Shown here: piece by piece, positions 1 through 12,800 of the stretch
How the letters are laid out: each line of letters opens with the position of its first letter
Position numbering within the stretch: the first letter of the stretch is position 1
Source of the DNA: Tetrahymena elliotti 4EA
Lineage: Eukaryota > Ciliophora > Oligohymenophorea > Hymenostomatida > Tetrahymenidae
Length of the DNA: 64,000 bases
Assembly: GCA_000231825.2 (NCBI GenBank)
Contig: JH720297.1
Location: forward strand, 1,562,101-1,626,100
Direction: 5' to 3'
The notes under the pieces: model-generated
Seen by the model: the letters and a program-made list of their open reading frames with translations, nothing else
The model's database searches: none
What the model was told of the DNA's origin: nothing
Program-made: the position numbers and the translations under genes

Positions 1-635
1 TTTTCCTCCTTCTCCAACGAATACAATACCTTTACCAGAATTCTAAATTATTTTGTGTCATAGGTTATTTAAATAAATTAAAACTGAAAGGTTAAATATA
101 CCTTTTGAGATTTAATAAAATTAGCCATGAAAGAGAAATATAAAGTGGTTTCAGATTCAGTAGACTTAACAAAAACGTTTTTGTGTTTGTCCTTAGCAAG
201 GAATAATTCCATTTGGAGAGTTAAAACCTTTTAAGAAGCAGACTTGTGACTTTCGATGAATTTGTTTCTTTCTTTAAAGAATTTGAAGGAAGTGCTGACA
301 AGATCAGATTCTTTAACCTTGAAAATATTTTGAAATTCAACAAGGACCTTAGTTTAAATTTAGAGTTTTTAGAGAGATTTTTCACCAGCAACAAAGTATA
401 ATCTGATAATACCATCGGAAACTCTGTTCGTCTTCAAAATTCTGATAATACCAACTTCAGATGTGTTATCACAGTGAGTACCGCTACAAGCTTCAACATC
501 AATACCTTCAATGTTAACAACTCTTAAAGTGTCACCTGGTACAACACCACCTTGGTAAAGACGGAAACTGTGTTCCTTTTCAGCTTCAGCCTTATTAACG
601 AATTCTTTGAATAATTTCAAAAATAATTATGGCAT
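1..635 (-). CDS. Alanyl-tRNA synthetase C-terminal fragment (5'-truncated, runs off the left edge)
   Basis: Read with TAA/TAG as Gln, the minus strand encodes the second additional (SAD, editing-type) domain of an alanyl-tRNA synthetase. It includes the segment RLYQGGVVPGDTLRVV and the zinc-ligand motif CSGTH, followed by a helical stretch. A 59-bp GT-AG intron (43-101) then leads to GKGIVFVGEGGK, which fits the start of a DHHA1-type domain. The wording around YQGG and EACSGTH is closer to archaeal-type AlaRS than to the usual eukaryotic/bacterial form; this is from memory of the families. The first in-frame ATG is at 635. Upstream to the next gene (1386) I see no aminoacylation domain, no HxxxH zinc half-site and no other coding exon, so the 2-kb catalytic half is missing. 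It could be a decayed duplicate, a stand-alone editing factor, or an assembly junction. The C-terminus lies beyond the window. Confidence 0.75.
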
Positions 636-1386
636 TTTTTTATTTAGTTTTTAATTGAAGGCTTTAAAATATTTTGGTGCTAATTATTTTATTGGGTGAC
701 ATAATTTTTGATATGACAGTAAATATTTGAAGAATTTTTATTTAGATCTAATTTTTTGAAACCAAAGTTAGAAATTTTACTGCTTTGAAATTATTAAATA
801 TTTGCAAATAAAAACAAATTTTAGTCTTCATAAAAGATTTTTAAATTCACTCCTCAACTATTTTTTAAATTTCGAAAACCAAAGTTTATTTAAAAATTTA
901 TTTTTTTTGAGCTTTTTTTTCTATGAAATTAACTCTACTCTCAATATAAAATAATTGATTTAATAAATTAAAAATTGAAATTAAACAAAAGGTTGCATGA
1001 AGAATAAAAAAAAGGCTAGTTTAGTTAGTTAGTATACACATAATAAAAGAATAGATGCTTTAAACAATAGTAGTTGAATAGTTTTTCTAAAGAAATATCG
1101 AATATTAGAAAACTAAAATCTTAAAAATCTCTAAATTAAGTAGATCATTTACACAAAAAATGATGGTTTTTATCTCTCGATCTTTAAAATTAGTTTTTGA
1201 GAAATTTGACAGCAAATAACAGTGGAAGATATTGTTAATATTTGGTTATATTCAAATATTTACTCTTTAATTTATTTAGTTTTTACTTTTAACAATTTAT
1301 TGAGAAGGATATTAACTTATTAATAAATAATTCGGATTAAGATTTGAGATAATTAAATAATTTTTATACTTTTCCAAAAAGATTAA
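636..1386. other. AT-rich intergenic region
   Basis: Very A+T-rich sequence between the divergently arranged AlaRS fragment and UNC-93-like gene. No frame on either strand carries recognisable protein sequence, so the missing N-terminal half of AlaRS is not here. It presumably contains both promoters, but no specific element can be named. Confidence 0.6.
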
Positions 1387-2811
1387 ATGCTAAAAGAAAG
1401 TTCCTAAATGAGTGGCTCTTAAACTCATAAAATATAAATCGAATAATTATAAACTCAATCTCCTTTTGAATAAGAATAATAAGATGAAGCTAAAATATTT
1501 CAATAGTAAAAGAAAAATGTTCAATATTTAGCTTTATGCTACTTGACACTTTTTGTAGCCTTTAATTCTACATAGAATTTAGTCTCTACATTATTTAAGT
1601 AGTAGGGTTTTTAATACTTAGGTTTGATTAGTCTCTTTTTTATATACTTTTTCTTTGCTATTGCCTCTTTGCTTGCTAAAACTCTGATTGGAAAATATTC
1701 TTACAAATACATATTTTCTTTAAGTTCCCTTGGGTACACTTCTTTTGTCTTAAGCGGTATTTGGGTTTGTTCCTGTTCTAATGATAATTAAGTTGAAGGT
1801 AGTTGTTCACCTTTTGTGATATATTTGATAGTTATTATATGCTCTAGTTTGTGTGGAATATGCTCTGCAACTATTTGGGTAGGATAAGGAGGTTATATGG
1901 AATGTGTGTTCTCTACAATCAAACATAATAAGGGAACTATATCTGGTTAGTTTTGGTCTATTCGTTAATTAAGCCATTTAATAGGAAATGTTTCTGCCAT
2001 GATTATACTTAATACAATTGAAAATAATATATATTTCTTTATTTTTATGGGTATTTTAGCTTTCACTGCTTCAGGCATGTTTTATTTTATTGCTGATGTT
2101 CAAAAACCAAAGAATATTCACAATGATCTGAAATAATAGCTCATACAAAATAAAAATCAGCATACAATATAAGAATTGCCAATCAAAGAATAAATATTTA
2201 GAGTTTTTAGAATGATTAAGAGTCTTAAATTTCAACCTTTCCTTTTCTTGAATTTATTATCTGGAGTATCTTAGGCTTTTTCTTCTGGTTTTTTAAGAAA
2301 TTTGGTTAAAGAATCAGTTGAGGGAGATGAAAAATTTGTTTCATAAAGCTTATCATTTGTTCTCATAGCTTTTGGTATATTTGAATATTTGGGAGGAATA
2401 GCTTCTGGCTATTTGGTCAATAGAATAAATGTTTACTACTTAGCTACAATCAGTACATTAATCATTCTCTTGGGCCTTCTTTTAAGTTTTATAGGCCTTC
2501 TAACTAAAGTATATGTCATTTGCTTCTTAATAGCCTCACTGTTTGGTTTTGTAGATTGCTATATAAATAACATTTCCTAAGTCATTTGCAATAATGATTA
2601 TAAAGGATTTATTGAAGTTTTCTAAGCTTAAAGATTTGTATTTTCAGTTTCGAATACTTGCACATAAGTTGTTCTACTATTGTTAACTAATTCTCCAGAA
2701 TATACTTTCCTTTCTATTGTTTTTTTAATTGCTCTCATCTCAAACTTCATCGTTTCACTGTTTCCTACTTTAGGATAATAAGACCATGGATTAAATAAGC
2801 ATTCACTTTGA
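1387..2811 (+). CDS. UNC-93-like major facilitator family membrane protein
   Basis: A single uninterrupted exon of 475 codons (474 aa) from ATG 1387 to TGA 2809-2811, dense in TAA/TAG glutamines. After a Gln-rich cytosolic N-terminus of about 40 residues comes a polytopic membrane protein with 10-12 hydrophobic segments. The first helix region has NLVSTLFKQQGFQYLGL followed by a small-residue helix, the arrangement of the UNC-93 family. Mid-protein there is GQGGYMECVFSTIKH and GTISGQFWSIRQLSH, matching the region near transmembrane segments 4-5 of that family. A charged central loop separates two six-helix halves, as expected for the MFS fold. UNC-93 proteins in animals act in ion-channel regulation or receptor trafficking; the ciliate function is unknown. 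The length agrees with the family. Confidence 0.78.
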
Positions 2812-4632
2812 ATAATTCTTTTACCCAATTACTATTACTAAATAATAATTAAAATTTTAATTTACATTTCTTTGTTCTATCTAATTTTATGTGCATTAAT
2901 TTAACATTCTTAATTATTTTTAAAAAGGATTTAATAAATAATCTACATGATTTTAAAGGAAAAAATTCATTTTTTCCAAAATTGCTCTTTTCCTGTATTT
3001 TATTGAGTTTTGATCAATTTTCATCTCTAATTATTTAGTTTATTTAAACATTTTTTTTAACTCTTTTTTTAAATTAAACATTTCATTTTTGTTCTGTAAT
3101 AAATCATTATAAATTGGTCAATGTATGTTTATTAAAAAAATGGATTAAACAAAATCTTTAAGAGCTTAGACAGAAAATTTAATTAATTATTTTAGATTTT
3201 AATTTATTAAATACTTCAATATGTTTATTATTCAAAAAAATTACATCATAAATTTAGATAAATTTTTGCCATTTAAATATTAATTAGTATCTTAAAAAAT
3301 TATCTCAACATTATTCAAAAAACTAATTTTATTCACATTTATATGGTGGAAGTTATATCAATGAAAGTAATTAGGAGCATATATTTCTGGGTTAGCTAAG
3401 TGTAAAAGAATCTCAAAACTTTAGAGTTATCTTTCATAAATTTTAAAAATAATTTTTGTAAAAATCAAATATAATAATCTAAAAATAATATATTTTATCT
3501 AAAATTTAAACTAAATATTAATATTTTTTTTAAAAACCTAAATTTATTATTTTAATGATTTTATTAAATTTTAAATTATTAGAAAAAATTTAATTTAGAT
3601 ACAAATTTAATTATCTTTTACTTTCTGCAAAATTTATTTATTTAAACTAGTCATATAAAATAATAGGAATAAAATTAATTATTAGGGTTTTAAAAAATTT
3701 AGTTCTTATGGCCTAAGCACATTAATCTAAATACTTAAATTAATATTAATTTTATTGACCTACTCTTTTTATTTGAACCTAAATATTAACTTAAATAAGA
3801 AGCAAAAATTACAATTTTCAAAGAGATGAAAGATAATGATTGGAATATGTATTCAAAATGAAAAGATTAGTGAATCAAAGATTTAGATTTCAAATATTAA
3901 TTGAAAAAAAATGGATAAAAATTAGTACAATAAATACTTTTCTTAGTATTTAGCATAGATTTAATAGCCTGTAAATTTAAAGTAATTATTAACTTATTCA
4001 TCAGCATGAATGTGAAATATATTTGGAAAACTAAAAAAAAAGTATAAAATACTCAATACTGATATTTGAGGTCAAATAAATTATGGTTTAGTGTTTATCT
4101 AGACTTTGGAATAAAATAATATTTGAGAATATATTTATGGAGATGTTTTGTCTTTAATTATTAAAAAAAAGAGTAAATAAACTAGAACTGTTAAGATGTA
4201 TAAAAATGCAAGAGTGTAAATATAATTATTTGTACTAAATCAAATTATCTATTAATTAATTCTTTTGTAATTCAATGTAATCAAGGTAAAAAAACAAATA
4301 CATATCTAAATCTTATTTAGTCATAGAGTATGTCTATCAATCAAAAAATAATTGACTGGAACATGATAGATTTTGATATTTTCATAAGTAAGGCAACTAT
4401 TTGATGATAAAAAATGTAATTAAGTAATAAAGGGATAAGCAAATAAGAAGTTAAGCAAAATTTAAATTAATTAAAAAATTAAAATAAAAAAGGCCAATTA
4501 AAAATTAGTAAAAAATAAATAGTAAACAAACAAACAAAAAGTGGCTATTTAATTTCTACAAACAACTCTCAAATCTTTTAATAAAAGTATTCAAACAATT
4601 ATTTTTAGATACAAACAAGTTTATTTGAAAGA
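2812..4632. other. AT-rich intergenic region
   Basis: About 1.8 kb of A+T-rich sequence with frequent in-frame TGA and no recognisable coding segments on either strand. It holds the 3' flank of the UNC-93-like gene and the 5' flank of the first nucleoside transporter gene. Confidence 0.6.
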
Positions 4633-6524
4633 ATGTTATAAAAACAGGTTTCACAAAATGAAAACTACGAGCAACCTAAAAACAAGTTGCCTCGTTCATC
4701 ACTCTTTGAGCTTTAAACACTAGGATAGGGCACAGAAGAAGATTTAAATAATCTTTAGATGAAACAAGAGTCAAAGTTCAAAGAGTCGCTTGCTTCATAA
4801 AGTGTAGTCGAAAAGTAGGGATAAATAGAAGAACTTACAAAGCAAATTGACCAAACATATGAAGTTCTCCCACCTGTTAATAATTTCTTTAAATTCTGTT
4901 TCATGATGTTTGGTATTTTGGCTTTTGCTGGTTGGAATGCAGTTATCACTGCTTTTGATTTCTTCTCTGTACGTTATCCTAAAGAAGATATACCAGATGT
5001 TACCTTTTATTTCCCTTTTGGTGTTATGCTTGGTGATATTCTGAGTGGGATTACTTTTGTTGCATAAGCAAATTATTTTTCAGTAAAAAGTAGATTTTTT
5101 TATACAGTTATGATTGAAGTAGTTGTTATTATTAGTATTTGCATAGTCGCTATGTACTACAATAATATGAATGGTTTCTGGATTTCAATGGCTATATTGT
5201 TTATAGAAGGTTGGACTGATTGTGTAAAGACAAACACATTTGTTGTTATTGCTGGTAGTGTTCACCCTCAATTAAACAACCTTTTCTGGACTTACACTGC
5301 TTTCTCTGGTTTGATTATGAATGCTTTGAGATTTATAGTCTTGGCTATATTTGGAGATGATCTTGATAGTAATGCTAACTATGGTACTCTCATATATTTT
5401 GTCACTTGTGCTGTGATTTTTATAATAGGAATCATTTGTTTTGCTATTTTTATCAGATCAAACTACTACAAAATTTCCTAGTAAATTGATTCACTTAAGC
5501 AAGAAAAAATTAAACTTGAAGAAGAGTTGTATATTATTAAAAATTAACAATTGCAAGGACAAAATGCTGTTCAACACTCAGGTATTTCTAAAATATTTTG
5601 GGCAGCATTCAATTATATCAAAGAGTTTGTTTCCATCACCAAGCACACAGGTTTCCTCTCATTCTATCTTTTCCTTTCCTTCTTTGAAACTTTCTTGCTT
5701 TTCCCAGGTGTTTGTGTTTACAGAAAACCTTCATTCACTTTCTTGGAATATGCTTGGGCAGCGTAAAAAAATTTATTTGACCTTAAAATTTTGATTTCCC
5801 CAGCTCTAAAAATAAATGATAAATAGTTAAGTCAATAAGCAATTAAGATAATTATTTTCATATAAGATTTCTTAGCAGCAATTTTAAAAATCTTTATTAG
5901 TGTAAATAATTTATATTTAATTAGCTTATTGCTTACTCCAAAAAAAAAATATATAAAAGAATTCTTAAAAATTAAAAGCTTATCTATCTTTTATTACATT
6001 TTTTAAATCATATTAAAAAATACTAAAAAGCAGAACAGTTTTTACAAACAAAATCTATTTTTTTGATATTTTTTTAGAGTTGGTTAAAATATTTTATAAA
6101 TTTAATCTAAAAATTCTAATTTTTTTCAATTGAAATATATAGATAAGTCATGATGACTGCATTCAACTTGGGTGATTTCATAGGAAAATATTTAGGTTAC
6201 ATTAAATACTTGCACCGTCTCTTCTGGATTTATGCTTTGGTTGTTCTTAGAATTTCATTCATTCCCGTATTTATTTTGATGGCTAAAGATGAAGGAAGCT
6301 CAGTACTTTAAGATGATTACTTTATTATGTGTATGATCTTCCTGTTTTCAATTACAAATGGATTCATTACTACAAGTCTTGCATACTTAGCACCCAGAAA
6401 GGTTACAGATCCATACATTAGAGATAAAGTTAACTTTTTCAGTAACTTTACTATGACTTTAGGTATCGATCTTGGTATAGTTTTGGCTATTTTCTTAGGG
6501 GAATCTCTTCCCTCTTACGGTTGA
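4633..6524 (+). CDS. Equilibrative nucleoside transporter (ENT/SLC29 family), copy 1
   Basis: Two exons, 4633-5762 and 6143-6524, joined across a 380-bp GT-AG intron (GCA GC|A splice, phase 2), give 503 aa ending at TGA. After a hydrophilic Gln/Glu-rich N-terminus of about 75 residues come about 11 hydrophobic segments. Family landmarks are GWNAVITAFDFF in helix 1 (compare PWN..ITA), GDFIGKYLG at the start of helix 8 (compare FDxxGR), and SLAYLAPRKVTDP in helix 10 (compare LAPR). A large cytosolic loop follows helix 6. ENTs carry nucleosides or nucleobases down their gradient; ciliates depend on purine salvage, so a role in nutrient uptake is reasonable inference. It is the upstream member of a tandem pair, the second copy lying 1.3 kb downstream in the same orientation. 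The start is the first ATG of the frame. Confidence 0.85.
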
Positions 6525-7786
6525 TTCTAATTTTATTCTCCCACTCAAAAAGTTTTGAATTAAATCCTTGTAATTATACTTAAAAAATAATTAAATATTT
6601 CCTATTAATTTATTAGTTACCTCAATATATTATTTTTATTTGCTTTAAAGTAATCAACATTTTATAAATAAATTTTAAATAATACTAAATCTAATATTTA
6701 AGCAAACTTTCATGAAAAAGATCTACTTTTTTTGTAAACAAAATTGATTTTTTTAAACATTTTTAAATATTAAATGATGATACTAACAGAGTTGGCCTAA
6801 ATGTTAAGTAAGATAAAAATTGAATTATTTGTTCTATATATCTTCTAGTTCTTATATTTTTGACAGAAATCTAGCTTTGTTCATTTAGAATCTTAGATAC
6901 ATATTTAATAAAGTATCTAGTACTTTTTAATGTAATTTATAAAAATAATTGATAAGCATTTTAGTTTTGAGTTAATCTAATATTTAATTAGAAAAGCTAA
7001 TCAAAAATGAATTAGAAATATAATATGAAAGCATCAAAATTCATATTTTTAGATTACAAATTAATCAAAAATCAAAATTAAATTATACATCAAAAGATTT
7101 TTCCTTTTAAGAAATAGTAAATTTAATTAATCAAATAACAATTTTTTTGTTAAATTTAATAATTCAAATTAAATACAAAAATTTGACTCAGAAAAACAAA
7201 CTTGATTTATTCCTATCAAATAAATAACACCAATTAACAATTTTCATTTTTAGAAGTATCGCAAAAATACAGCTTAGATTAGATGCTTATTATTTAATTT
7301 GTATTAATTTTTGGTTTGCTTATTTTAATATCAAATAACTTAAATTACTTGAGCATTTATAAAAAAAATAAATATTTTTTTAAAAATTGAATGATTTTAA
7401 TTAGTGAATACTGTTCAAATATATTGAGTTACTCCTCCTTAATATTAAGTATTATTTTCTTTTGGCTATTTCGAGAAAGTTTTAAAATATTTAATAATAT
7501 GTCTTAATTTATTAATAAATTTTTTTTAGTCAATTGAGAGAGGACAATGCTCAGAAAATAAAGTATCTAGGACTATTAGCAGAGTTAATCTTATAGTTAT
7601 TTAGAAAAAATAATCAGAAACTAAATAAGAATATTATGTGAGCTCATTTATTAGATTACTTATTGTTAGAATAAGATAAAAAGACTATTTGTTTGTGATT
7701 AAATTTTTAAATCCAAATAAATCAAAAGGCCAAATTAAATTCTACAAGAAATAATATCTTTCTCTTTTTTAATATTTGTAAATATC
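6525..7786. other. AT-rich spacer between tandem transporter genes
   Basis: A 1.3-kb A+T-rich spacer with no recognisable coding sequence. A short shared string (aaagtatctag) occurs near 6910 and again near 7559, but I see no longer duplicated promoter block. It must contain the 3' end of copy 1 and the promoter of copy 2. Confidence 0.55.
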
Positions 7787-9562
7787 ATGACATAATAATC
7801 TGTTTCTATTAATTTATAATCTGAATAGTCTAGCCGTAGTCCTCTTCATTTTTCTGTAATAGATTTAAAAGCTGGTGTATAAGAAAAAGAGCAAAATTTG
7901 AACAATACTTCAGTAAAATAAGATTCATAATTAAATTCATTTCTATCAGCACAAAATGCAGAAGAAACTCAAAGAAAAATCGAAGATGTTTAAAAATAAA
8001 TAGACCAAATGTATGAAGTTCTTCCACCTGTTAATAATTTCTTTAAATTTTGTTTCATGATGTTTGGTATTTTAGCTTTTGCAGGATGGAATGCAGTCAT
8101 TACTGCTTTTGATTTTTTTTCTGTGCGTTATCCTAAAGAAGATATTCCAGATGTTACTTTTTATTTCCCTTTTGGTGTTATGGTAGGTGACTTACTAAGT
8201 GGAATCACTTTTGTTGCTTAAGCTAAATATTTTTCTGTAAGATCTAGATTTATGTATACAGTTGTTATTGAAGTAGTTGTTATTATTAGTATTTGTATAG
8301 TTGCTATGGTTTATAATAATATGAATGGTTTCTGGGTTTCTATGGTTTTATTATTTATCTAAGGATGGGCTGACAATCTCAAAACTAATACATTTGTTGT
8401 AATAGCTGGAAGTGTTCATCCACAATTAAACAATCTTTTCTGGACTTATACAGCTTTCTCAGGATTAATTATGAATGCTTTAAGATTTATTGTTTTGGGA
8501 ATATTTGGAGATAATTTAGACAGCAATGCAAATTATGGAACCTTACTTTATTTTATTGCTTGTGCAATCATTTTTATAGTTACAATTATTTGTTTTGCTA
8601 TTTTTATCAAGTCAAACTATTATTAAACTTCTTAGCAAATAGATTCTCTAAAACAACAAAAAATTGTACTTGAAAGATAATTATATTTTATCAAAAACCT
8701 TAATGAACAAATATACAACACTATTCAACATGAAGGATTTTCTAAAGTTTTCTGGTCTGCTATTAACTATCTTAAGGAATTTATATTCATCACTAAACAC
8801 ACAGGCTTTCTTTCTCTTTACCTTTTCATTTCTTTCTTTGAAACTTTCTTGCTTTTCCCTGGAGTTTGTGTTTTCAGAAAACCTGAATTCTATTTCTTAG
8901 AGTTCGCTTGGGCAGCGTAAAATCTTCTTTTATTCTTTGATTATTCTAAAAAGTTTCAAATCTACAAATCATTAACCTAAATCAACAAATTAAATAAGTT
9001 CAAATTCAATTAATATTTTTCCACAAATCTAAATGTGATTATATATATTTGGAAATATTTTCTCTTAAAACTTAAAAAGAAATGTAATAGAGAATTAAAT
9101 ATAGAGATAGATACTTTATGAAACATTTATTTATTTTTGTGGGTTTTTAACTTGAATTTAAACAAATTTTATTTAAATAGATAAGTGATGATGACAGCAT
9201 TCAATCTTGGAGATTTTATGGGAAAATATATAGGCTACATTAAATATTTGCATAGACTTTATTGGATTTATGGATTAGTTATTTTAAGAATTTCTTTTGT
9301 ACCTGTATTCATTTTTATGGCTTTAAATGAAGGTAGTCCACTCCTATAAAACGATTACTTTATTTTGAGTATGATTTTCCTTTTCTCTATTACTAATGGG
9401 TTTATTACAACAAGCTTAACTCACTTATCTCCTAGAAAAATTACTGATCCCTATATAAGAGATAAGGTTAATTTTTTTAGCAATTTTACTATGACTTTAG
9501 GAATTGATCTTGGAATTGTTTTAGCTATCTTCTTAAGTAATGCCTTGCCAAGTTATAATTGA
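7787..9562 (+). CDS. Equilibrative nucleoside transporter (ENT/SLC29 family), copy 2
   Basis: Two exons, 7787-8916 and 9181-9562, with the same splice phase and exactly the same exon lengths (1130 and 382 bp) as copy 1, again giving 503 aa. The membrane domain is nearly identical in sequence: GWNAVITAFDFF, GDFMGKYIG and SLTHLSPRKITDP are present. The intron is shorter (264 bp against 380 bp) and unrelated in sequence, and the N-terminal 70 residues have diverged strongly, ending in a conserved KQIDQMYEVLPPV. Many synonymous codon differences show this is an old duplication under purifying selection, not an assembly artefact. The differing N-terminus suggests different regulation or sorting of the two proteins. 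Start chosen as the first ATG of the frame, TGA at 9560-9562. Confidence 0.85.
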
Positions 9563-9852
9563 TAAATTAATTTTAAAGTTGCCTTAATTTGTATATAGTA
9601 ATATTAATTTTAGTTAAAACTTATTTAATTACATTTCTTTTTTATACTGTAACAAATTCTTATTCAATTTCAAAAAATTGTTTTCTAACAAAATAATAAT
9701 TTTTCAATTTGAGAAAATTTAAATTATTAACTTTATGAAAATATTAAGCATGAAAAAATGTATTTTTACAATATAAGATATTTATTTTTATAATATTACT
9801 ATGTTTTTATTTTTTTTATAATTTTTGTATATTTTAGTAGTTTTTAATATTG

Positions 9853-12800
9853 TCAGTACTTCCATATTTCGCAAGAGAGTACAAAGAAAATACAAATGTT
9901 ATAGTTTTAAAGACAGAAATTTGATTAATCTGTATTGGCTTACTAATCTTATTCTAGGTCCAAATTTAAGAGGTCATTTGTTGTTTAAATTGATTTGCTT
10001 TGGTCAATATTAGCTTAATTTTTAGGATTTTCTTAGTAGGTATTAAGTATATCTGGCATAGAAGCAAAAGGATCATTTTGGTGAGGATGATTTTATGAAT
10101 TATATTAATTTATTGTAAAAGTTTTAGGTAAATTAAGTTTAATTTATGAAATATTAGCTCCATGATAAGGTTTAGAATAGAAACTTTCTTTGTAGTATAT
10201 TTTAAACATATCTCTGTTTCTCACAAGAATATCTCCAATTAAAGAATGTAAATGCAATATTTTATCTGAATTTTTAAATGACTTGATGTATTCTACCATA
10301 AGATTTCTAAAAGTTTCAAGTCTTTTATCAGATTCTACATCGTTTTTTATCCTAGAATTAACTTTGTTTTTAGCCTTAATTTTATCTACTTCATGAAAGT
10401 AGTGATTTATATTTGCTCTTTGTTGTAAATTAGATAAATTCTAATAAACTATTTTATTCATTTTAATGGCATAAGAAACTATTTAATTATTTTTTAAAAG
10501 TTCTTTCTTTTCTCCAGAGTTTATTACTTCCATAAGATGGCTACAATCAGGATATTTTGGTGAATATTGTCTATTCTTCATTAAAATAACTCTAATCTTA
10601 TGCTGACTAATTTTAACCTTAGGAATTTTATATGTAAAGTGATGCATATTGTTTTTTTCAATATAAGCTGTAGATTATTAAGTTTAAGGATCAATAAAAA
10701 GTTGTGAACTAGGTAGAATAAATTCACTTGAAACACAATCAATAACTGTAAATGAATTGGGTTTTTTAGATTTATAAAAATCAGAAATAATGTAATTATA
10801 ATTAATAGCTAAAGCAGGAGATCTAACTATATCTTATTTAGAACAATCTAATTCTTCCATTTGATATGCTCCATCAAACAAATAATTCATTCTTAGCAAA
10901 TAATGAAATAAGTCTTTTGATCTTTTCCTTGCTTAAAATATCAAAATGACTGTGTATCTTTTGCAGAGATTTTTCATGAAACGTTTTAAGTCTGTTCTAA
11001 ATTTTGCAAAAAAGTTTTCTTAAGCAAGTTAACTTTAGAGAGAAGCACCATTCAATCCCATATTATTCTAGTTGGAATTTCCACCATCTCCTTAATTTTA
11101 GCATGGAAAAGTAGACCAATTTTCCCAGAAATATTAATTACTTTAAGTGAGAAAAACAGATTCAAAATGAATAACAAGTGCTCTTTTATGAAATTATGAT
11201 CTTTATTTAGCATAAAGAGGTTTAAGTTCTACACATCTTAATTAGCTAATTAAATGATATGTTTTATCACTCTCTATTTTAAGTTGATTTTAAAATTCTG
11301 TTTTAGTGCTTTAAAGATCATCTTCAATCTCATTCTTTGTTGTTTATCCTGATATTATTGAAGATTAATCATCTTGTTATTATTTTTCATCATTTTAATC
11401 TTTTCTGCTTTAATTTGTTTTATTTTTATTGCTATTTGCTAAATTGCTTATTCTTCTATTGCTTGTACTGTTTTTAATTACTTTAGAAATAGAATGTGAT
11501 GTGTTTCTTCTATCTGACGATGAACCTAATATGCTTTGAAGCTTATCTTAGTTTTTCAAACCTTTATTATTCATATTTGAAATTACTTATAAAAATTTTT
11601 GTTGTTAAAGTGAAGATAGAGTTTCCTTTCCTGAATCTTAATTCAATTGATTATTTGGTATAGAATCTTATTTTTATTATTGCTATTAAACATCTCTCTT
11701 TTATTTAGTAGAGAAAAATTCTTTTGTGTTCAGTAAGCCATCAAAATCATTGACACTGCGTTCATTTAAATCTTTAAGACTTTTTTGATTTTTTAGCATA
11801 TTTGCTGGTCTTTAATTTTAAGAAATAGACCTAACTTAGGAGGAAGAGAATGTATTAAATTAATTAGCTTAAATTTATTCTTATTATTATTACTATTAAC
11901 ACTATCTATCTGTATCATTTTATTTAGGAGAAAGAGAAATATATTAGCTATTAAGATTATTGTTGATACTGCTGTTGTTATTGTTATAAGAAGCATTATT
12001 TCTTTTATTCATTTAATTTCTATTATCGATATATAAGCCATTGGACTTGATGGATACTTAAAAGCTTGGTAAACCATACTCATCTCCAATGAATTTAGTT
12101 TTATAATTTTACTTTTCTGATTGCTTATTGAATTGACTAAGATAACTTTTTTTAAGTTATTGAATAATTTAACTACCTTTTGCATTATTTTAAAAACTAT
12201 TAATTGCTTATTGCTGAGGTACCTTTGCCTATATTTGCTATAAAATTTGTTATTAAGCTTATATTTGTTGAAGTATTTGTTGTTGTTGTATTTAAAAATT
12301 AAAAGAATCCCTATTGTTGTTGCTATTTACCATCTGTAAAATTTACTATGAATTAGCTTAAACTTGCTGTTAATAACCTTAAAGAGGTGGCTAAGGCATG
12401 TTATTATTCTATGAGAATAAATAAGCACTCTTTTTAATGCGAAAGTTATTTCCTTTTTTAGAATTATTTGTCTTGATCTTCATTAAAACCTAAGCTTATT
12501 TGTCATTGTTTTCTTTTTGCAGACTTGGAAAATTTGTCATTTGCTAATTTTGACTTTATAATTCATTATTATAATTAATACTTGCCATATTTTATGGCCC
12601 AAGAGATTAATTTTTCTTTCCACTATAATTTTTATCTGGTGAATGTTTTGATACTGATGACGAAGTTGTTTTAACAACAATAGTCTCCTACTAAGAAATA
12701 TTACCATTAGAAGAACTTAAATTATTTTCATTCTTTTCACTATCAATCAATTCCTACATCCTGCTACCTTTTAAATTTGGAAAAAATTAGCTAGGTTCCA

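Noticed and set aside
2628..2828. 66-aa minus-strand ORF
   Set aside because: Antisense of the last part of the UNC-93-like gene, whose own frame is open to TGA 2809-2811.
9825..10013. 62-aa plus-strand ORF starting MYILVVFNIV
   Set aside because: It overlaps antisense the conserved-frame tail of the FCP-like gene (DPF and LLNLDL region).
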